Made by a program: the position numbers and the translations under genes
Notes under the pieces: model-generated
What the model saw: the letters and a program-made list of their open reading frames with translations, nothing else
Database searches by the model: none
Told to the model about the DNA's origin: nothing
Source: Geobacteraceae bacterium
Lineage (GTDB): Bacteria > Desulfobacterota > Desulfuromonadia > Desulfuromonadales > Geopsychrobacteraceae
Assembly (NCBI GenBank): GCA_007125165.1
Contig: SLDV01000098.1
Span: 1-49,105 of the forward strand
Reading direction: 5' to 3'
Length of the DNA stretch: 49,105 nucleotides
Shown here: positions 1-8,779 of the stretch, one piece after another
Position numbering within the stretch: position 1 is the first letter of the stretch
Layout: every line of letters begins with the position of its first letter

Positions 1-5
1 CATTA

Positions 6-1049
6 ATGCGTGCCGTGATTGTGCTGGTATTCTTCTCTCTCCTGCTGCCAGGTTGTGATGCTGCGCCACCAGAAGATTCAGTCAGCGTAAACGCCCAACG
101 AGTCAACATTATTGCTGACACACTTACACCGGTCGACCTGATTGAAACCTTCACTCTTCCGGCTCGCATTCAGGCTCGGGATGATCTTGTTCTGTCTTCA
201 GAGATTTCCGGTAAGGTTGTAGCGGCCCATGTTGGCGAAGGGATGCGCGTGACCAGGGGACAACAATTGCTGGAAATCGACTCAGCATTGGCGCGCGCCC
301 AACTGGAACGGGAAAAACAGAATGTTGCGGCACTGACACGCCGCTGGGAACGCTTCCAGCGGCTGTCAAAGGAGGGGTTGGTCAGTCGTCAGGAGTTGGA
401 TGATATTGATAACGCACTGACAGCGGCGCGAGCGGTGCTGGAACAGGCCGGAATTCAATATGACAAGAGCATAATAGAATCTCCCATTGATGGAATTGTT
501 GATCGTCGTTATGTGGATCCGGGTGAATATGTGGATCCGGGCAGACCCCTGCTGCACCTGGTAACTGTTGATCAGTTGGAAGTCATTGCTGATGTTCCAG
601 AGAAAGACGTTGTGTTTTTACACCCCGGACAAGAAGTAACTATTGTTTCTGCCGTCATCCAGGGTGATGAGGATGAGTCGATGACAGCTATTATTGAACA
701 TATCGCTTTTGTTGCCGATGAAGCCTCTCGTACCTATCGCACCAGGATGGTGATTGATCAGCCGATTTCAACACTGCGTCCAGGAATGATAGTGAGAGCG
801 ACATTTGTCAGACGGGAGCATCAGCAGGTTCTGGTTGCGCCATTGTTCACCATACTTGATCGGCGTGGTACCAAGGTTGCTTACGTTGTTGAAGATGGTT
901 ATGCCCGTGAGGTAGAAGTGACGACGGGGAGTTCTGTCGGCCGGCAACTGGTTATCAGAAGTGGTCTCGAGGCCGGACAGCGTCTGGTTGTCAAGGGGCA
1001 GCAACTATTGATTGACGGGGCAGCGGTCAGCGAAGGGGATGCCCGCTAA
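6..1049 (+). CDS. RND efflux periplasmic adaptor (membrane fusion protein), lipoprotein
   Basis: Adaptor that links an inner-membrane RND pump to an outer-membrane channel. The 347-residue protein starts with a short hydrophobic segment ending in a lipobox (LLPGC, Cys17), so it is probably lipid-anchored in the periplasm. A lipoyl-like half (about 63-95, with SEISGKV and GEGMRV) leads into a helical hairpin (about 95-150), then the second lipoyl half (ESPIDGIVDRR, DPGEYV) and C-terminal beta domains; this is the normal HlyD/AcrA-like order and length. The stop overlaps the start of the pump gene by one base, so the two are co-translated. Only five bases precede the ATG, so an upstream operon partner such as an outer-membrane channel or regulator may lie outside the window. 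Substrate cannot be told from sequence. Confidence 0.9.
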   Translation: MRAVIVLVFFSLLLPGCDAAPPEDSVSVNAQRVNIIADTLTPVDLIETFTLPARIQARDDLVLSSEISGKVVAAHVGEGMRVTRGQQLLEIDSALARAQLEREKQNVAALTRRWERFQRLSKEGLVSRQELDDIDNALTAARAVLEQAGIQYDKSIIESPIDGIVDRRYVDPGEYVDPGRPLLHLVTVDQLEVIADVPEKDVVFLHPGQEVTIVSAVIQGDEDESMTAIIEHIAFVADEASRTYRTRMVIDQPISTLRPGMIVRATFVRREHQQVLVAPLFTILDRRGTKVAYVVEDGYAREVEVTTGSSVGRQLVIRSGLEAGQRLVVKGQQLLIDGAAVSEGDAR

Positions 1050-4000
1050 TGCTGCTGACGGATGCCGCTGTCGATCGCCGCAGCACAATTTTTTCTCTGA
1101 TGCTGATAATCCTGATTGCCGGAATGTACAGTTATATAGTCCTGCCGCGCGAATCAACACCAGATGTAACGGTCCCCTATGTGCTGGTTGTGACACCTTA
1201 TGAAGGGGTAGCACCGGTAGACATCGAAAGCCTGATTACGCACCCCATCGAACGAAAACTCAAAGGACTAAAAGACGTCGAAAAAATACGTTCGGTCAGC
1301 GCTGAAGGGTCATCCATGATCATCATCGAATTTATTCCCGATGTTGATATTGATCTGGCCCTGCAATGGGTTCGCGAGAAAGTTGATCAGGCTAAAGGTG
1401 ACCTGCCGAGAAACCTTGAAAACGATCCGATGATTCAGGAGATCAATCTTTCAGAGTTCCCTATTCTTATGGTTTCAGTGTCGGGGATTGCCGATGAAAC
1501 TGTTCTGAAAAAAGTTGGCGAAGAGTTGCAGGACTGGATTCAGACCATTCCCGGTGTACTTGATGTCGTACTCAGTGGTGGCCGGGAACGACAGATCCGA
1601 GTTGAATTTGATCCCGATCGCATGTTCGCATATCAGATATCTCTGGCCGAAGTTGTCCGCGCGGTTCAGCGTGAAAATGTCAACATACCCGGCGGCAGCA
1701 TTGATATTGGTGAAGCGAAATATCTGTTGCGAATTCCCGGTGAATTTGCCGATCCGCATGAAATTGACAATCTGGTCCTCACGCGACGTGATGGCCGCAT
1801 CATCTATTTCAAAGATGTTGCAGATGTTGTCGATGCCTTTGAAGATCGCAGCAGCTATTCACGACTCAACGGCGACCAGAGCGTTACCCTGGCCATCAAA
1901 AAACGTTCCGGTGCCAATATTATCAATGTTGCCGATCGGGTTTTTGCTCTGCTCGGCGAAGCAACGTCGATGCTGCCCCCGGGGGTTGAGCTGGCAGTCA
2001 CTTTCAACCAGTCAGACGATATTCGAAAGATGGTTCGTGATCTTGAGAACAATATTATTACCGGTCTGATTCTGGTCATTAGTGTTCTGTTTTTGTTTCT
2101 GGGCCTGCGCAACTCATTTTTTGTTGCTCTTGCCATCCCCTTTACCATGCTGATTGCCTTTTCAGTGCTTTACTTGCTGAACATCACGCTGAATATGGTT
2201 GTTCTGTTCAGTTTGATTCTCGCTCTGGGGATGCTTGTCGACAATGCCATTGTTATCGTTGAGAATGTCTATCGACACATGCAGGGAGGAACTGTCGGTG
2301 AACAGGCTGCGAAGATTGCCGTCACCGAGGTGGGGTGGCCGGTAATTACTTCAACTGTAACCACTCTTTGCGCCTTTTTCCCCTTGCTCTTCTGGCCGGG
2401 CATTATGGGGGAGTTTATGGCTTTTTTGCCGAAAACCCTGATCATCACTTTACTGGCATCTTTGTTTGTTGCACTGGTTATTAACCCAACCGTCTGTGCT
2501 CACATGATGACCGTTCATCCCGACCGGCGGATTAACGACAAGAAGATCCCTCTGATTTTAAAGATTTATGCCTGGTCTCTTGAGTATGCTTTGCGGCATC
2601 GCCTTCTGGTTGTTTTATGTGCCATCGTCACACTGGTCGGCATAACAACCCTGTATATAATTTTTGATCATGGGGTTGAGCTGTTTCCAGAGACGGAGCC
2701 TAATCGGGCCTTTATTGAAATTGAGGCACCGGTTGGCACCAGTCTTGATACGACAGATATTCTTGCACAGGCTGTTGAGGCTATTTCCATGGCAGAACCC
2801 GACATCCGTTTTGTGATTACCGATGTGGGTACCACAGAAAGTGCTGATGGTGGGGGCGGCAGCATACTCTCCAATCTGAGCAAAATATCACTGGAGTTTG
2901 TCGACCGGCATGACCGTCATGAGCACGCTACTGCTGTTCTGGATCGGATTCGACAGGCTGTTGCCCCGATTCCGGGGGCCCATTTTACCGTTGAGCGACA
3001 AAAGGAAGGGCCTCCAACGGGGCCGCCGGTCAATATCGAAGTCAGTGGAGATGATATTGACGTTATTGAACGACTGGTCAGTGAAATCCGTGACAGAATC
3101 AAGACCGTCCCCGGCCTGGTTGATCTTCAGGACGATCTGACACGGGCACAGCCTGAAATCAGGATTGTTGTGGATCGCGAAAGGGCCAGTCTTTTACAAC
3201 TGTCAACATCGGAAATATCGGAAATGGCCAAGGCGGCGATCAGCGGCACCAAACTTGGAGTATTCAGGGAAGGGGAGGATGAGTACGATATTGTTGCCCG
3301 CTTTCCACCGTCACGGCGCAATAATATGGCTGATATTGAAAACCTTCTGATCCCGACCGAGAATGGTCTGCCGATTCCCCTTTCTTCGGTTGCACACATA
3401 GAAACAGGAGTTGGTTTCGGCTCGATTCGTCATCTTGATTTAAAACGTGTCGCCACCCTGTCGGCGGACACTTACGATCGCAACAGCAACGCGGTGTTGA
3501 TGGATGTTCAGGAGCGCCTCGCAGATTTGACATTGCCGGGAGGTTATCTGATTACTTATTCAGGCGAGCAGGAAGAACAGAACAAAGCTACTGCCTTTCT
3601 GACCAAAGCCTTTGTCGGCGCCGTTCTTTTGATTATGCTGGTTCTGGTAACACAGTTCAATTCGGTGCTGCAGGCATTGATCGTCATGACGACGGTTGTT
3701 TTATCTTTGACCGGAGTTTTTCTTAGCCTGTTAATCACTGCCAAACCCTTTGGGATTATCATGACTGGTATTGGTGCAATTTCTCTGGCAGGTGTTGTTG
3801 TCAACAATGCCATTGTTCTGATCGATTACACTAATCAACTTGTGCGTTCAGGAATGGATGTGTTTGCTGCGGTCATGCGTGCCGGCATGGTTCGTTTTCG
3901 GCCAGTACTGCTGACTGCAGCGACAACGATACTTGGTTTATTACCGATGGCCCTGGGCGTCAGTTTCGATTTTCATACTTTTGGCTGGGAGATAGGTGGC

Positions 4001-4147
4001 GAATCATCGGAATGGTGGGGGCCGATGGCAGCCGCGGTTATTTTCGGTCTGGCTTTTGCGACCCTGTTGACCCTGATTGTGGTACCGGTTCTGTATTCTC
4101 TGGCCGATTCCCTGCGTAATCGCTTCTGGTCAACGAAAAATGTTTAA
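1049..4147 (+). CDS. RND family efflux transporter permease (AcrB-like)
   Basis: Proton-driven inner-membrane efflux pump of 1032 residues, the usual length for the HAE/AcrB class. There is a TM segment near residues 12-32, a large periplasmic loop (PRESTPDV, HPIERKLKG), a TM bundle around residues 335-500, a second periplasmic loop and a second TM bundle after about 855. The TM4 relay motif reads LVDNAIVIVENV: the first Asp is kept and the second is Asn, a common variant outside the AcrB subgroup. The TM10 counterpart is VVNNAIVLIDY. It starts on the last base of the adaptor gene. No TolC-like gene follows; the next features are a repeat element and a tRNA. The substrate (drug, metal, solvent) is unknown. 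Confidence 0.92.
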   Translation: MLLTDAAVDRRSTIFSLMLIILIAGMYSYIVLPRESTPDVTVPYVLVVTPYEGVAPVDIESLITHPIERKLKGLKDVEKIRSVSAEGSSMIIIEFIPDVDIDLALQWVREKVDQAKGDLPRNLENDPMIQEINLSEFPILMVSVSGIADETVLKKVGEELQDWIQTIPGVLDVVLSGGRERQIRVEFDPDRMFAYQISLAEVVRAVQRENVNIPGGSIDIGEAKYLLRIPGEFADPHEIDNLVLTRRDGRIIYFKDVADVVDAFEDRSSYSRLNGDQSVTLAIKKRSGANIINVADRVFALLGEATSMLPPGVELAVTFNQSDDIRKMVRDLENNIITGLILVISVLFLFLGLRNSFFVALAIPFTMLIAFSVLYLLNITLNMVVLFSLILALGMLVDNAIVIVENVYRHMQGGTVGEQAAKIAVTEVGWPVITSTVTTLCAFFPLLFWPGIMGEFMAFLPKTLIITLLASLFVALVINPTVCAHMMTVHPDRRINDKKIPLILKIYAWSLEYALRHRLLVVLCAIVTLVGITTLYIIFDHGVELFPETEPNRAFIEIEAPVGTSLDTTDILAQAVEAISMAEPDIRFVITDVGTTESADGGGGSILSNLSKISLEFVDRHDRHEHATAVLDRIRQAVAPIPGAHFTVERQKEGPPTGPPVNIEVSGDDIDVIERLVSEIRDRIKTVPGLVDLQDDLTRAQPEIRIVVDRERASLLQLSTSEISEMAKAAISGTKLGVFREGEDEYDIVARFPPSRRNNMADIENLLIPTENGLPIPLSSVAHIETGVGFGSIRHLDLKRVATLSADTYDRNSNAVLMDVQERLADLTLPGGYLITYSGEQEEQNKATAFLTKAFVGAVLLIMLVLVTQFNSVLQALIVMTTVVLSLTGVFLSLLITAKPFGIIMTGIGAISLAGVVVNNAIVLIDYTNQLVRSGMDVFAAVMRAGMVRFRPVLLTAATTILGLLPMALGVSFDFHTFGWEIGGESSEWWGPMAAAVIFGLAFATLLTLIVVPVLYSLADSLRNRFWSTKNV

Positions 4148-4165
4148 ATCCACTAAAAACCTTCT

Positions 4166-4261
4166 AGCCACCAGACACCAAGAACTCCAAGAAGATCAGG
4201 TAAACTGTTTTCCTCTATCCGTTTTTTTGTCTCTCGTGGTGCCCTTGGAGCCTTGGTGGCT
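4166..4261. repeat. Intergenic palindromic repeat, divergent member (A)
   Basis: Imperfect inverted repeat between the pump gene and tRNA-Gln. The left arm begins AGCCACCAGACACCAAG and the right arm ends CCTTGGTGGCT, separated by an AT-rich middle. It has the same layout (CCACC arm, ACACnnAGAA middle, GGTGG arm) as elements at 14304, 15523 and 34868, but is more diverged and lacks their shared left flank. It may also act as a terminator-like hairpin for the efflux operon. Confidence 0.5.
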
Positions 4262-4291
4262 GATTGATTTTGCCGTTTAAAGGTTTTTCCC

Positions 4292-4320
4292 TTGACGCTC
4301 TAAATGATCTTTGCTAGAAA
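4292..4320 (+). promoter_or_regulatory. Sigma-70 promoter of tRNA-Gln
   Basis: TTGACG (4292-4297), a 17-base spacer and TAGAAA (4315-4320) place a start about 10 bases before the tRNA. Seen directly; strength is inferred. Confidence 0.6.
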
Positions 4321-4336
4321 ATCGTTCTTCCTGCGA

Positions 4337-4411
4337 TGGGGCGTCGCCAAGCGGTAAGGCACCGGATTTTGATTCCGGCATTCCCAGGTTCGAATCCTGG
4401 CGCCCCAGCCA
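4337..4411 (+). tRNA. tRNA-Gln (anticodon TTG)
   Basis: Complete cloverleaf. The acceptor TGGGGCG pairs with CGCCCCA, the anticodon stem is CCGGA/TCCGG with loop TTTTGAT (anticodon TTG at 4369-4371), and the T arm is CCAGG-TTCGAAT-CCTGG. The mature tRNA body ends at 4408 and the CCA tail is encoded at 4409-4411. Confidence 0.97.
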
Positions 4412-4438
4412 TTTTCTCAATTCAAAACAATTTCATCA

Positions 4439-4451
4439 GCCAGGATTCGAA
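4439..4451 (-). repeat. Inverted 13-base copy of the tRNA-Gln T arm
   Basis: GCCAGGATTCGAA is the exact reverse complement of tRNA-Gln bases 4389-4401. The stretch 4412-4548 otherwise holds no gene that I can support. It may be a tRNA remnant or chance. Confidence 0.4.
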
Positions 4452-4548
4452 ACGCAGCGAACGCTGACTTAATGTCAGAAGAGCGGCCGGTTGATTAATC
4501 TTTGCTTTTGCAGTAAATTTTCGGGGCTAACTTGTTTCCGATTAAATA

Positions 4549-4593
4549 ACTGTATAGTGTCCGTGCGGAGTTGCCGAATGGACACTATACAGT
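4549..4593. promoter_or_regulatory. Perfect 14-bp inverted repeat over promoter and leader of the TPR gene
   Basis: ACTGTATAGTGTCC (4549-4562) and its exact reverse complement (4580-4593) are centred 31 bp apart, about three DNA turns. Each arm holds a nearly symmetric ACTRTAYAGT core. The left arm covers a likely -10 (TATAGT, 4552-4557) and the right arm ends beside the ribosome site GTGAGG. This fits a two-site operator or a hairpin masking the ribosome site. Confidence 0.6.
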
Positions 4594-4606
4594 GAGGTAT
4601 TTACTG

Positions 4607-5578
4607 ATGGCCGATGCACTGTCACGCCCTGTCACTGAATCTTTTGTGTTCTGGAATCCACTCGCCGATACGGTTCTTTCCATTAATGATGATGAACAGT
4701 ACGTTCTACCGGACATCCCTCTGCCTATACGCTCAACAGATGCGCCACAAAATCCATCTGATAAGCCCTCTGAACGCATTATAGGTGAAGGAATCTATGA
4801 TTATCTTTGTGCGCATCCGGACACAGAGATGGCTCCGCTGTATGCCGACATTTTACGCCACGCCTACCCGTTTTTAATTTCCGATATCGGTTCACAGCTG
4901 TTGCTGCTTGATCTGCGCCCTGATGACCTGAAGGCACTGCAGGGCAAGATAGCGCTGTTAAAAATACTTCTGTATCTGGACAGCGACAATTTCGGTCTGC
5001 AGCACAAGCTGGGAGTTGCCTGTTTCAATCTGGCAGTACATCCGCAATCTACGGTAGACATACCCGATCAATTGCGCTCAGCACGAGAGTGGCTTGAAAG
5101 GGCCCGCCGATCTTGCCCGGAAGACACAGGCAATCTTAATTACATCGGCCAGGTCTGTTATCTGGCCGGCAGTTATCATCAGGCTAAACTTTACTGGCAA
5201 AACGCTCTAAGTAAGATGAGCAGTCAGGACGATCAAAGTCAATTGCAACAACGGCTGGAATTATTGAAACAGGGGGTTGTTCCGGTTGAACCCCTGCAAA
5301 ACCAGCTCAAACAGATGGCGCAGGCACGCAGGTTCTTTTTCTCCGGTGAAGTTGAGCGGGCTTATCATATCGTGGAGAATCTGGTTCGTCAGGGTGAGTT
5401 AATGCGTGAATTGCCCAGTGCTGATCTTTGTTACTTCATCGGTATTTGTCGTGAAAAAATGAATGATAAAGCTGGTGCCTATGAAGCTTTGATGATGGCA
5501 GTAGGTCTTGATGACAACCACGACCAGGCGCTGGCCGCACTGAAACGCGTCACGGTTGCGCCGCAAGAGAGGACATAA
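4607..5578 (+). CDS. TPR-repeat protein of unknown function
   Basis: A 323-residue protein, probably cytoplasmic, with no signal peptide. The N-terminal 135 residues match nothing I recognise. The middle and C-terminal parts are helical with TPR-like pairs: LERARRSCPEDTGNLNYIG followed by YLAGSYHQAKLYWQNAL, and near the end GICREKMNDKAGAYEALMMA. Such repeats usually bind other proteins. The ATG at 4607 is chosen because GTGAGG (4592-4597) lies nine bases upstream; an in-frame TTG at 4571 would fall inside the inverted repeat. The stop overlaps the ATG of a 51-residue membrane peptide by one base, so the pair probably work together. Regulation by the palindrome at 4549-4593 is likely. Confidence 0.8.
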   Translation: MADALSRPVTESFVFWNPLADTVLSINDDEQYVLPDIPLPIRSTDAPQNPSDKPSERIIGEGIYDYLCAHPDTEMAPLYADILRHAYPFLISDIGSQLLLLDLRPDDLKALQGKIALLKILLYLDSDNFGLQHKLGVACFNLAVHPQSTVDIPDQLRSAREWLERARRSCPEDTGNLNYIGQVCYLAGSYHQAKLYWQNALSKMSSQDDQSQLQQRLELLKQGVVPVEPLQNQLKQMAQARRFFFSGEVERAYHIVENLVRQGELMRELPSADLCYFIGICREKMNDKAGAYEALMMAVGLDDNHDQALAALKRVTVAPQERT

Positions 5579-5733
5579 TGGGTTCGTTCACTTTCGCTGA
5601 TACTCTGTTGACATTGGTTGTTCTGTTGATAACATTTGCCATTCTGTATATGGTTGAACGAACACGAAAAAAAACACGCCGAAAAAAAGAACAAATGGAT
5701 ATTCCGGCGGGGAAAAAACACTCCGACAATTAA
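5578..5733 (+). CDS. Small single-pass membrane protein (51 aa), coupled to the TPR gene
   Basis: A small gene with ATG overlapping the TAA of the TPR gene by one base, preceded by AGAGG. It encodes 51 residues: a short N-terminus (MGSFTFADT), one hydrophobic span (about residues 9-25, LLTLVVLLITFAILYMV), then a strongly basic tail (ERTRKKTRRKKEQ). By the positive-inside rule the tail is cytoplasmic. It may anchor the TPR protein at the inner membrane; that role is inference. No family is recognised. Confidence 0.7.
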   Translation: MGSFTFADTLLTLVVLLITFAILYMVERTRKKTRRKKEQMDIPAGKKHSDN

Positions 5734-5778
5734 CAACGTGGCCTCATGCCACATGAATTCCTGACGGGAGGAACAACG

Positions 5779-7083
5779 ATGAACCCACTTGCGGTGGAAC
5801 TGAACGAGCTGATTCAAAAGAATAACCCCCATACCCTGGAGATGCTGTCGGACCTTGGAAAGAACCTGTTCTTTCCCAAGGGCATCTTAAGCCAGTCGGC
5901 CGAAGCCAAGGATAAAGCGCACAAATTCAACGCGACCATTGGTACTGCAACGGAAAAAGGCGGACCCATGTATCTGCAGTGCTTTCAGGATAAATTGAAA
6001 GATTTTGATCCAAAAGATATTTATCCCTACGCTCCACCAGCGGGTAAGCCGGAACTGCGTAAACTTTGGCGGGAAAAGATGTTACGAGAAAATCCCAGTC
6101 AGCAGGACAAAGAATTCAGCCTGCCGATTGTCACCAACGCCCTGACTCATGGCCTCTCTATTGTTGCGGATATGTTCATGGATGCCGGTGACCACGTGGT
6201 TCTTCCTGATATGATGTGGGGGAACTATAATCTGACCTTTGTCACGCGCCGTGGCGCCGTGGTAAAAAAGTACAAAACATTCACCGATGAGGGCGGCTTC
6301 AACATTGATGCATTCAAAACCTGTCTGCAGCAATCAGCAGCAGAAAAGGGCAAGGCCATTGTTCTGCTGAACTTTCCCAATAACCCGAGCGGCTATACAC
6401 CCACTGTTGCAGAAGGAGATGCCCTGGTTGCTGCCATTATGGACGTTGCCGAATCCGGTTGTAACCTTGTTGTGGTAACAGATGATGCCTACTTTGGTCT
6501 TTTTTACGAAGACTCCCTGAAAGAATCTTTGTTCGGCAAACTGGCCAACCAGCATCCACGTCTACTCAGCATCAAACTTGATGGTGCAACCAAAGAAGAG
6601 TTTGTCTGGGGTTTTCGTACCGGTTTTATTACCTATGCAGACGGCAAGTCCAAGGAGACCAGCGACGTCCTGACAGCCCTTGAGAAAAAGACCCTTGGAA
6701 TTATTCGCGCGACGATTTCCAATTGTCCCCATCCGTCTCAGACTTTTGTTATCAGTGCCTTACAGTCTCCTGACTTTGATAAGCAGAAGCAGGAAAAGTT
6801 TGAGATCATGCAGGGACGGGCGCTTAAGGTGAAGGAGGTACTTGCAAGCCAGAAATATACTCAATCCTGGAATTTCTATCCGTTCAATTCCGGCTACTTC
6901 ATGTGCCTTGAGCTTAAAAGAGTTGATGCAGAAAAACTGCGACTGCATCTGCTCGATAAATACGGCGTCGGAACGATATCGATCGGGAGCAAAGATCTTC
7001 GGATCGCTTTTTCCTGTATTGAAGAAGAAGACATGCAGGAGTTGTTTGATCTGATCCATCAGGCGGAGCAGGATCTGGCTTAA
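5779..7083 (+). CDS. PLP-dependent class I/II aminotransferase
   Basis: Fold-type I aminotransferase of 434 residues. Family signs are NFPNNPSG (substrate/PLP loop), TDDAYFGL (Asp and Tyr contacting PLP), and the Schiff-base lysine, most likely Lys272 in DGATKEEFVWG followed by the Arg of GFRTGF. The start at 5779 has GGGAGGA seven bases upstream; an earlier in-frame ATG at 5746 lacks one. It is a divergent member in which the lysine sits in GATKEEF rather than a plain SxSK motif. The amino donor is not clear from the sequence; alanine, aspartate or aromatic amino acids are possible. It follows the small membrane gene by 45 bases and ends at a terminator. Confidence 0.85.
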   Translation: MNPLAVELNELIQKNNPHTLEMLSDLGKNLFFPKGILSQSAEAKDKAHKFNATIGTATEKGGPMYLQCFQDKLKDFDPKDIYPYAPPAGKPELRKLWREKMLRENPSQQDKEFSLPIVTNALTHGLSIVADMFMDAGDHVVLPDMMWGNYNLTFVTRRGAVVKKYKTFTDEGGFNIDAFKTCLQQSAAEKGKAIVLLNFPNNPSGYTPTVAEGDALVAAIMDVAESGCNLVVVTDDAYFGLFYEDSLKESLFGKLANQHPRLLSIKLDGATKEEFVWGFRTGFITYADGKSKETSDVLTALEKKTLGIIRATISNCPHPSQTFVISALQSPDFDKQKQEKFEIMQGRALKVKEVLASQKYTQSWNFYPFNSGYFMCLELKRVDAEKLRLHLLDKYGVGTISIGSKDLRIAFSCIEEEDMQELFDLIHQAEQDLA

Positions 7084-7129
7084 CAACTGAGTTTCGGCGT
7101 TTTCATTTCTGTGATGATCTTCATATAAC

Positions 7130-7164
7130 AAAAGGGCTGCAACTGATTGCGGCCTTTTTGTTTT
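7130..7164 (+). terminator. Intrinsic terminator after the aminotransferase
   Basis: AAAAGGGCTGCAA and TTGCGGCCTTTTT form a stem with two G-U pairs and a short loop, followed by a T-rich run. Confidence 0.75.
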
Positions 7165-7399
7165 ACGGTAACTGTTCGGCACCTTATGGCGGGGACTGAT
7201 TTATCCGAATCTGGATAATTGCTTCACTTAAACTCTTGACTCGGGCTTATAAGATATTACCATTCCGGCATGATATTGACCAGAAACCCGCTTTTTTTCT
7301 GGATGCTCGCTAAAACCACTCGGGGATGACGTCTTTTAATAACATAGTGAATAGTTGCACTTTACGACTTGTGATTGCAGTCTGTTCAATGGAATCGCT
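7165..7399. other. Intergenic stretch with no recognised gene
   Basis: About 235 bases upstream of the CCA-adding-type gene. A TTGACT at 7236-7241 could be a -35 box but no good -10 sits at the right distance. No RNA gene or long ORF is supported. Confidence 0.4.
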
Positions 7400-8668
7400 A
7401 TGGAGATCACCCAGCTGATAGATAAACTGCATCAACAGATTCCGGTATTTTCGGAGTTAATGAAAGCTTTGCGGGCCAGCGAGGTGACTGCCTGGCTGGT
7501 TGGCGGCTGTGTGCGTGATCTATTGCTGGGGAGACAATGCAGCGATATTGATGTTGTCAGTGTGGAAGACCCGAGTGATTGGGCCCGTTCCTGGGCAAAG
7601 GGCAGGGGGCACTGGTTCTGGCTTGATCAACAGCGGCGCCAGAGCAGGATACTTTTGCCGCAAGGGATTTCCTTTGATTTTGCCCCATTGCGCGCATCTG
7701 TTATTGAAGCAGACCTGTCGGCCCGTGACTTCACCATCAATGCTATGGCTGTGCCGACAGGGGAACCCGGCAAACTGCTTGACCCTTTAAATGGCATCAC
7801 TGATCTGCACAATTGCTGTTTGAAGGTCTGCTCTGATGATACTTTTTCAGATGACCCGTTGCGAATCCTCAAAGGCGCAAGGCATGCTGCTGTTTTGAAC
7901 TTCACTTTTGAAAAAAACAGCCTTAATGCCATGGCCGATCATGCCTCTTTGATAACTGTCGTTGCGGCAGAACGTGTGCGAGATGAGCTTTTTTTGATGT
8001 TGAATGTCAGGGATAGTTATAATGCGTTGCAACCTTTGTTCCAGACCGGTGTACTTAGCGCTCTTTTCGGCTCACCTGCTCAGGAATGGGTGCCTCAGCG
8101 CCACAGAAAATATCATCAATACATTTATGATCGGAGTGAAGATTTATGCCAACGCCATCAAACACCGGTTACTGCTGCCTTGCTGAAACACCAAAAACTT
8201 TTTCTGCTTGCAGTACTGTTGTGGGCTTATGCACCGGCTCGCTATCAGTCAAATTATCGTAAATTGCGCTTGAGCAGGGAACAGCAACGAGTATTAAGGG
8301 CTTTACGGTGTGAAATTGCCGAAGAATGGTTTGCAAAAACCGATCAATTGACAACAGAGCGACTTCTGGCCCTGGCGGTTGAGCAATTAAATCCCTGCGG
8401 CCTTCAGCGATTGTTTTACTGGGGATGGTGTGCAGGGAGAATCTCGGAGGAGCAGATTATTGCCTTGCTGGAAGCCTACTGGTCACTGGAAAAAGAGGGC
8501 CGCATACCACATCTGCTTGATGGCCACGTGATGGCGCAGTTTGTCGACAAGCACAAAATCGCAACATACCAGCATCAGATCAAATTAGAAGAACTCGAGG
8601 GAAAGATTGATGGCCCGAAAGGGGCTTTGAACTGGATGAAAACGCATTTACCAATTGACAAAATCTAA
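7400..8668 (+). CDS. cca: CCA tRNA nucleotidyltransferase / poly(A) polymerase family protein
   Basis: Class II nucleotidyltransferase of 422 residues that adds or repairs the 3' CCA of tRNA, or tails RNA. The head has LVGGCVRD (33-40), a DID metal pair (Asp49, Asp51), and ARDFTINAMAV. The neck has DDPLRILKGARHA and ERVRDELFLML. The lysine in RILKGAR replaces the arginine usual at this place. The tail is helical and no HD phosphohydrolase motif is seen. The ATG at 7400 gives MEITQLIDKL; the ribosome site is weak. The tRNA-Gly promoter overlaps its 3' end. CCA-adding, A-adding and poly(A) polymerase cannot be separated by eye, and every tRNA here already has an encoded CCA. Confidence 0.85.
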   Translation: MEITQLIDKLHQQIPVFSELMKALRASEVTAWLVGGCVRDLLLGRQCSDIDVVSVEDPSDWARSWAKGRGHWFWLDQQRRQSRILLPQGISFDFAPLRASVIEADLSARDFTINAMAVPTGEPGKLLDPLNGITDLHNCCLKVCSDDTFSDDPLRILKGARHAAVLNFTFEKNSLNAMADHASLITVVAAERVRDELFLMLNVRDSYNALQPLFQTGVLSALFGSPAQEWVPQRHRKYHQYIYDRSEDLCQRHQTPVTAALLKHQKLFLLAVLLWAYAPARYQSNYRKLRLSREQQRVLRALRCEIAEEWFAKTDQLTTERLLALAVEQLNPCGLQRLFYWGWCAGRISEEQIIALLEAYWSLEKEGRIPHLLDGHVMAQFVDKHKIATYQHQIKLEELEGKIDGPKGALNWMKTHLPIDKI

Positions 8669-8684
8669 AGTGAATCTCTATAGT
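8655..8684 (+). promoter_or_regulatory. Sigma-70 promoter of tRNA-Gly
   Basis: TTGACA (8655-8660), 18-base spacer, TATAGT (8679-8684). It overlaps the last codons of the upstream gene and predicts a start just before the tRNA. Confidence 0.7.
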
Positions 8685-8695
8685 TGCTATGTTAT

Positions 8696-8771
8696 GCGGG
8701 AATAACTCAGTTGGTAGAGTATCAGCTTCCCAAGCTGAGAGTCGCGGGTTCGAATCCCGTTTCCCGCTCCA
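8696..8771 (+). tRNA. tRNA-Gly (anticodon CCC)
   Basis: Acceptor GCGGGAA pairs with TTCCCGC. The anticodon stem is TCAGC/GCTGA with loop TTCCCAA (anticodon CCC), and the T arm is CGGG-TTCGAAT-CCCG. The body ends at 8768 and CCA is encoded at 8769-8771. Confidence 0.97.
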
Positions 8772-8779
8772 ATAAAAAC

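Noticed and set aside
1515-2069. 184-codon alternate-frame ORF in the RND pump gene
   Set aside because: Lies wholly inside a clear full-length transporter gene with strong motifs in the other frame.
4549-4593. LexA box
   Set aside because: CTGTATA resembles half a box, but its partner lies 31 bp away rather than in a 16-bp CTG-N10-CAG site.
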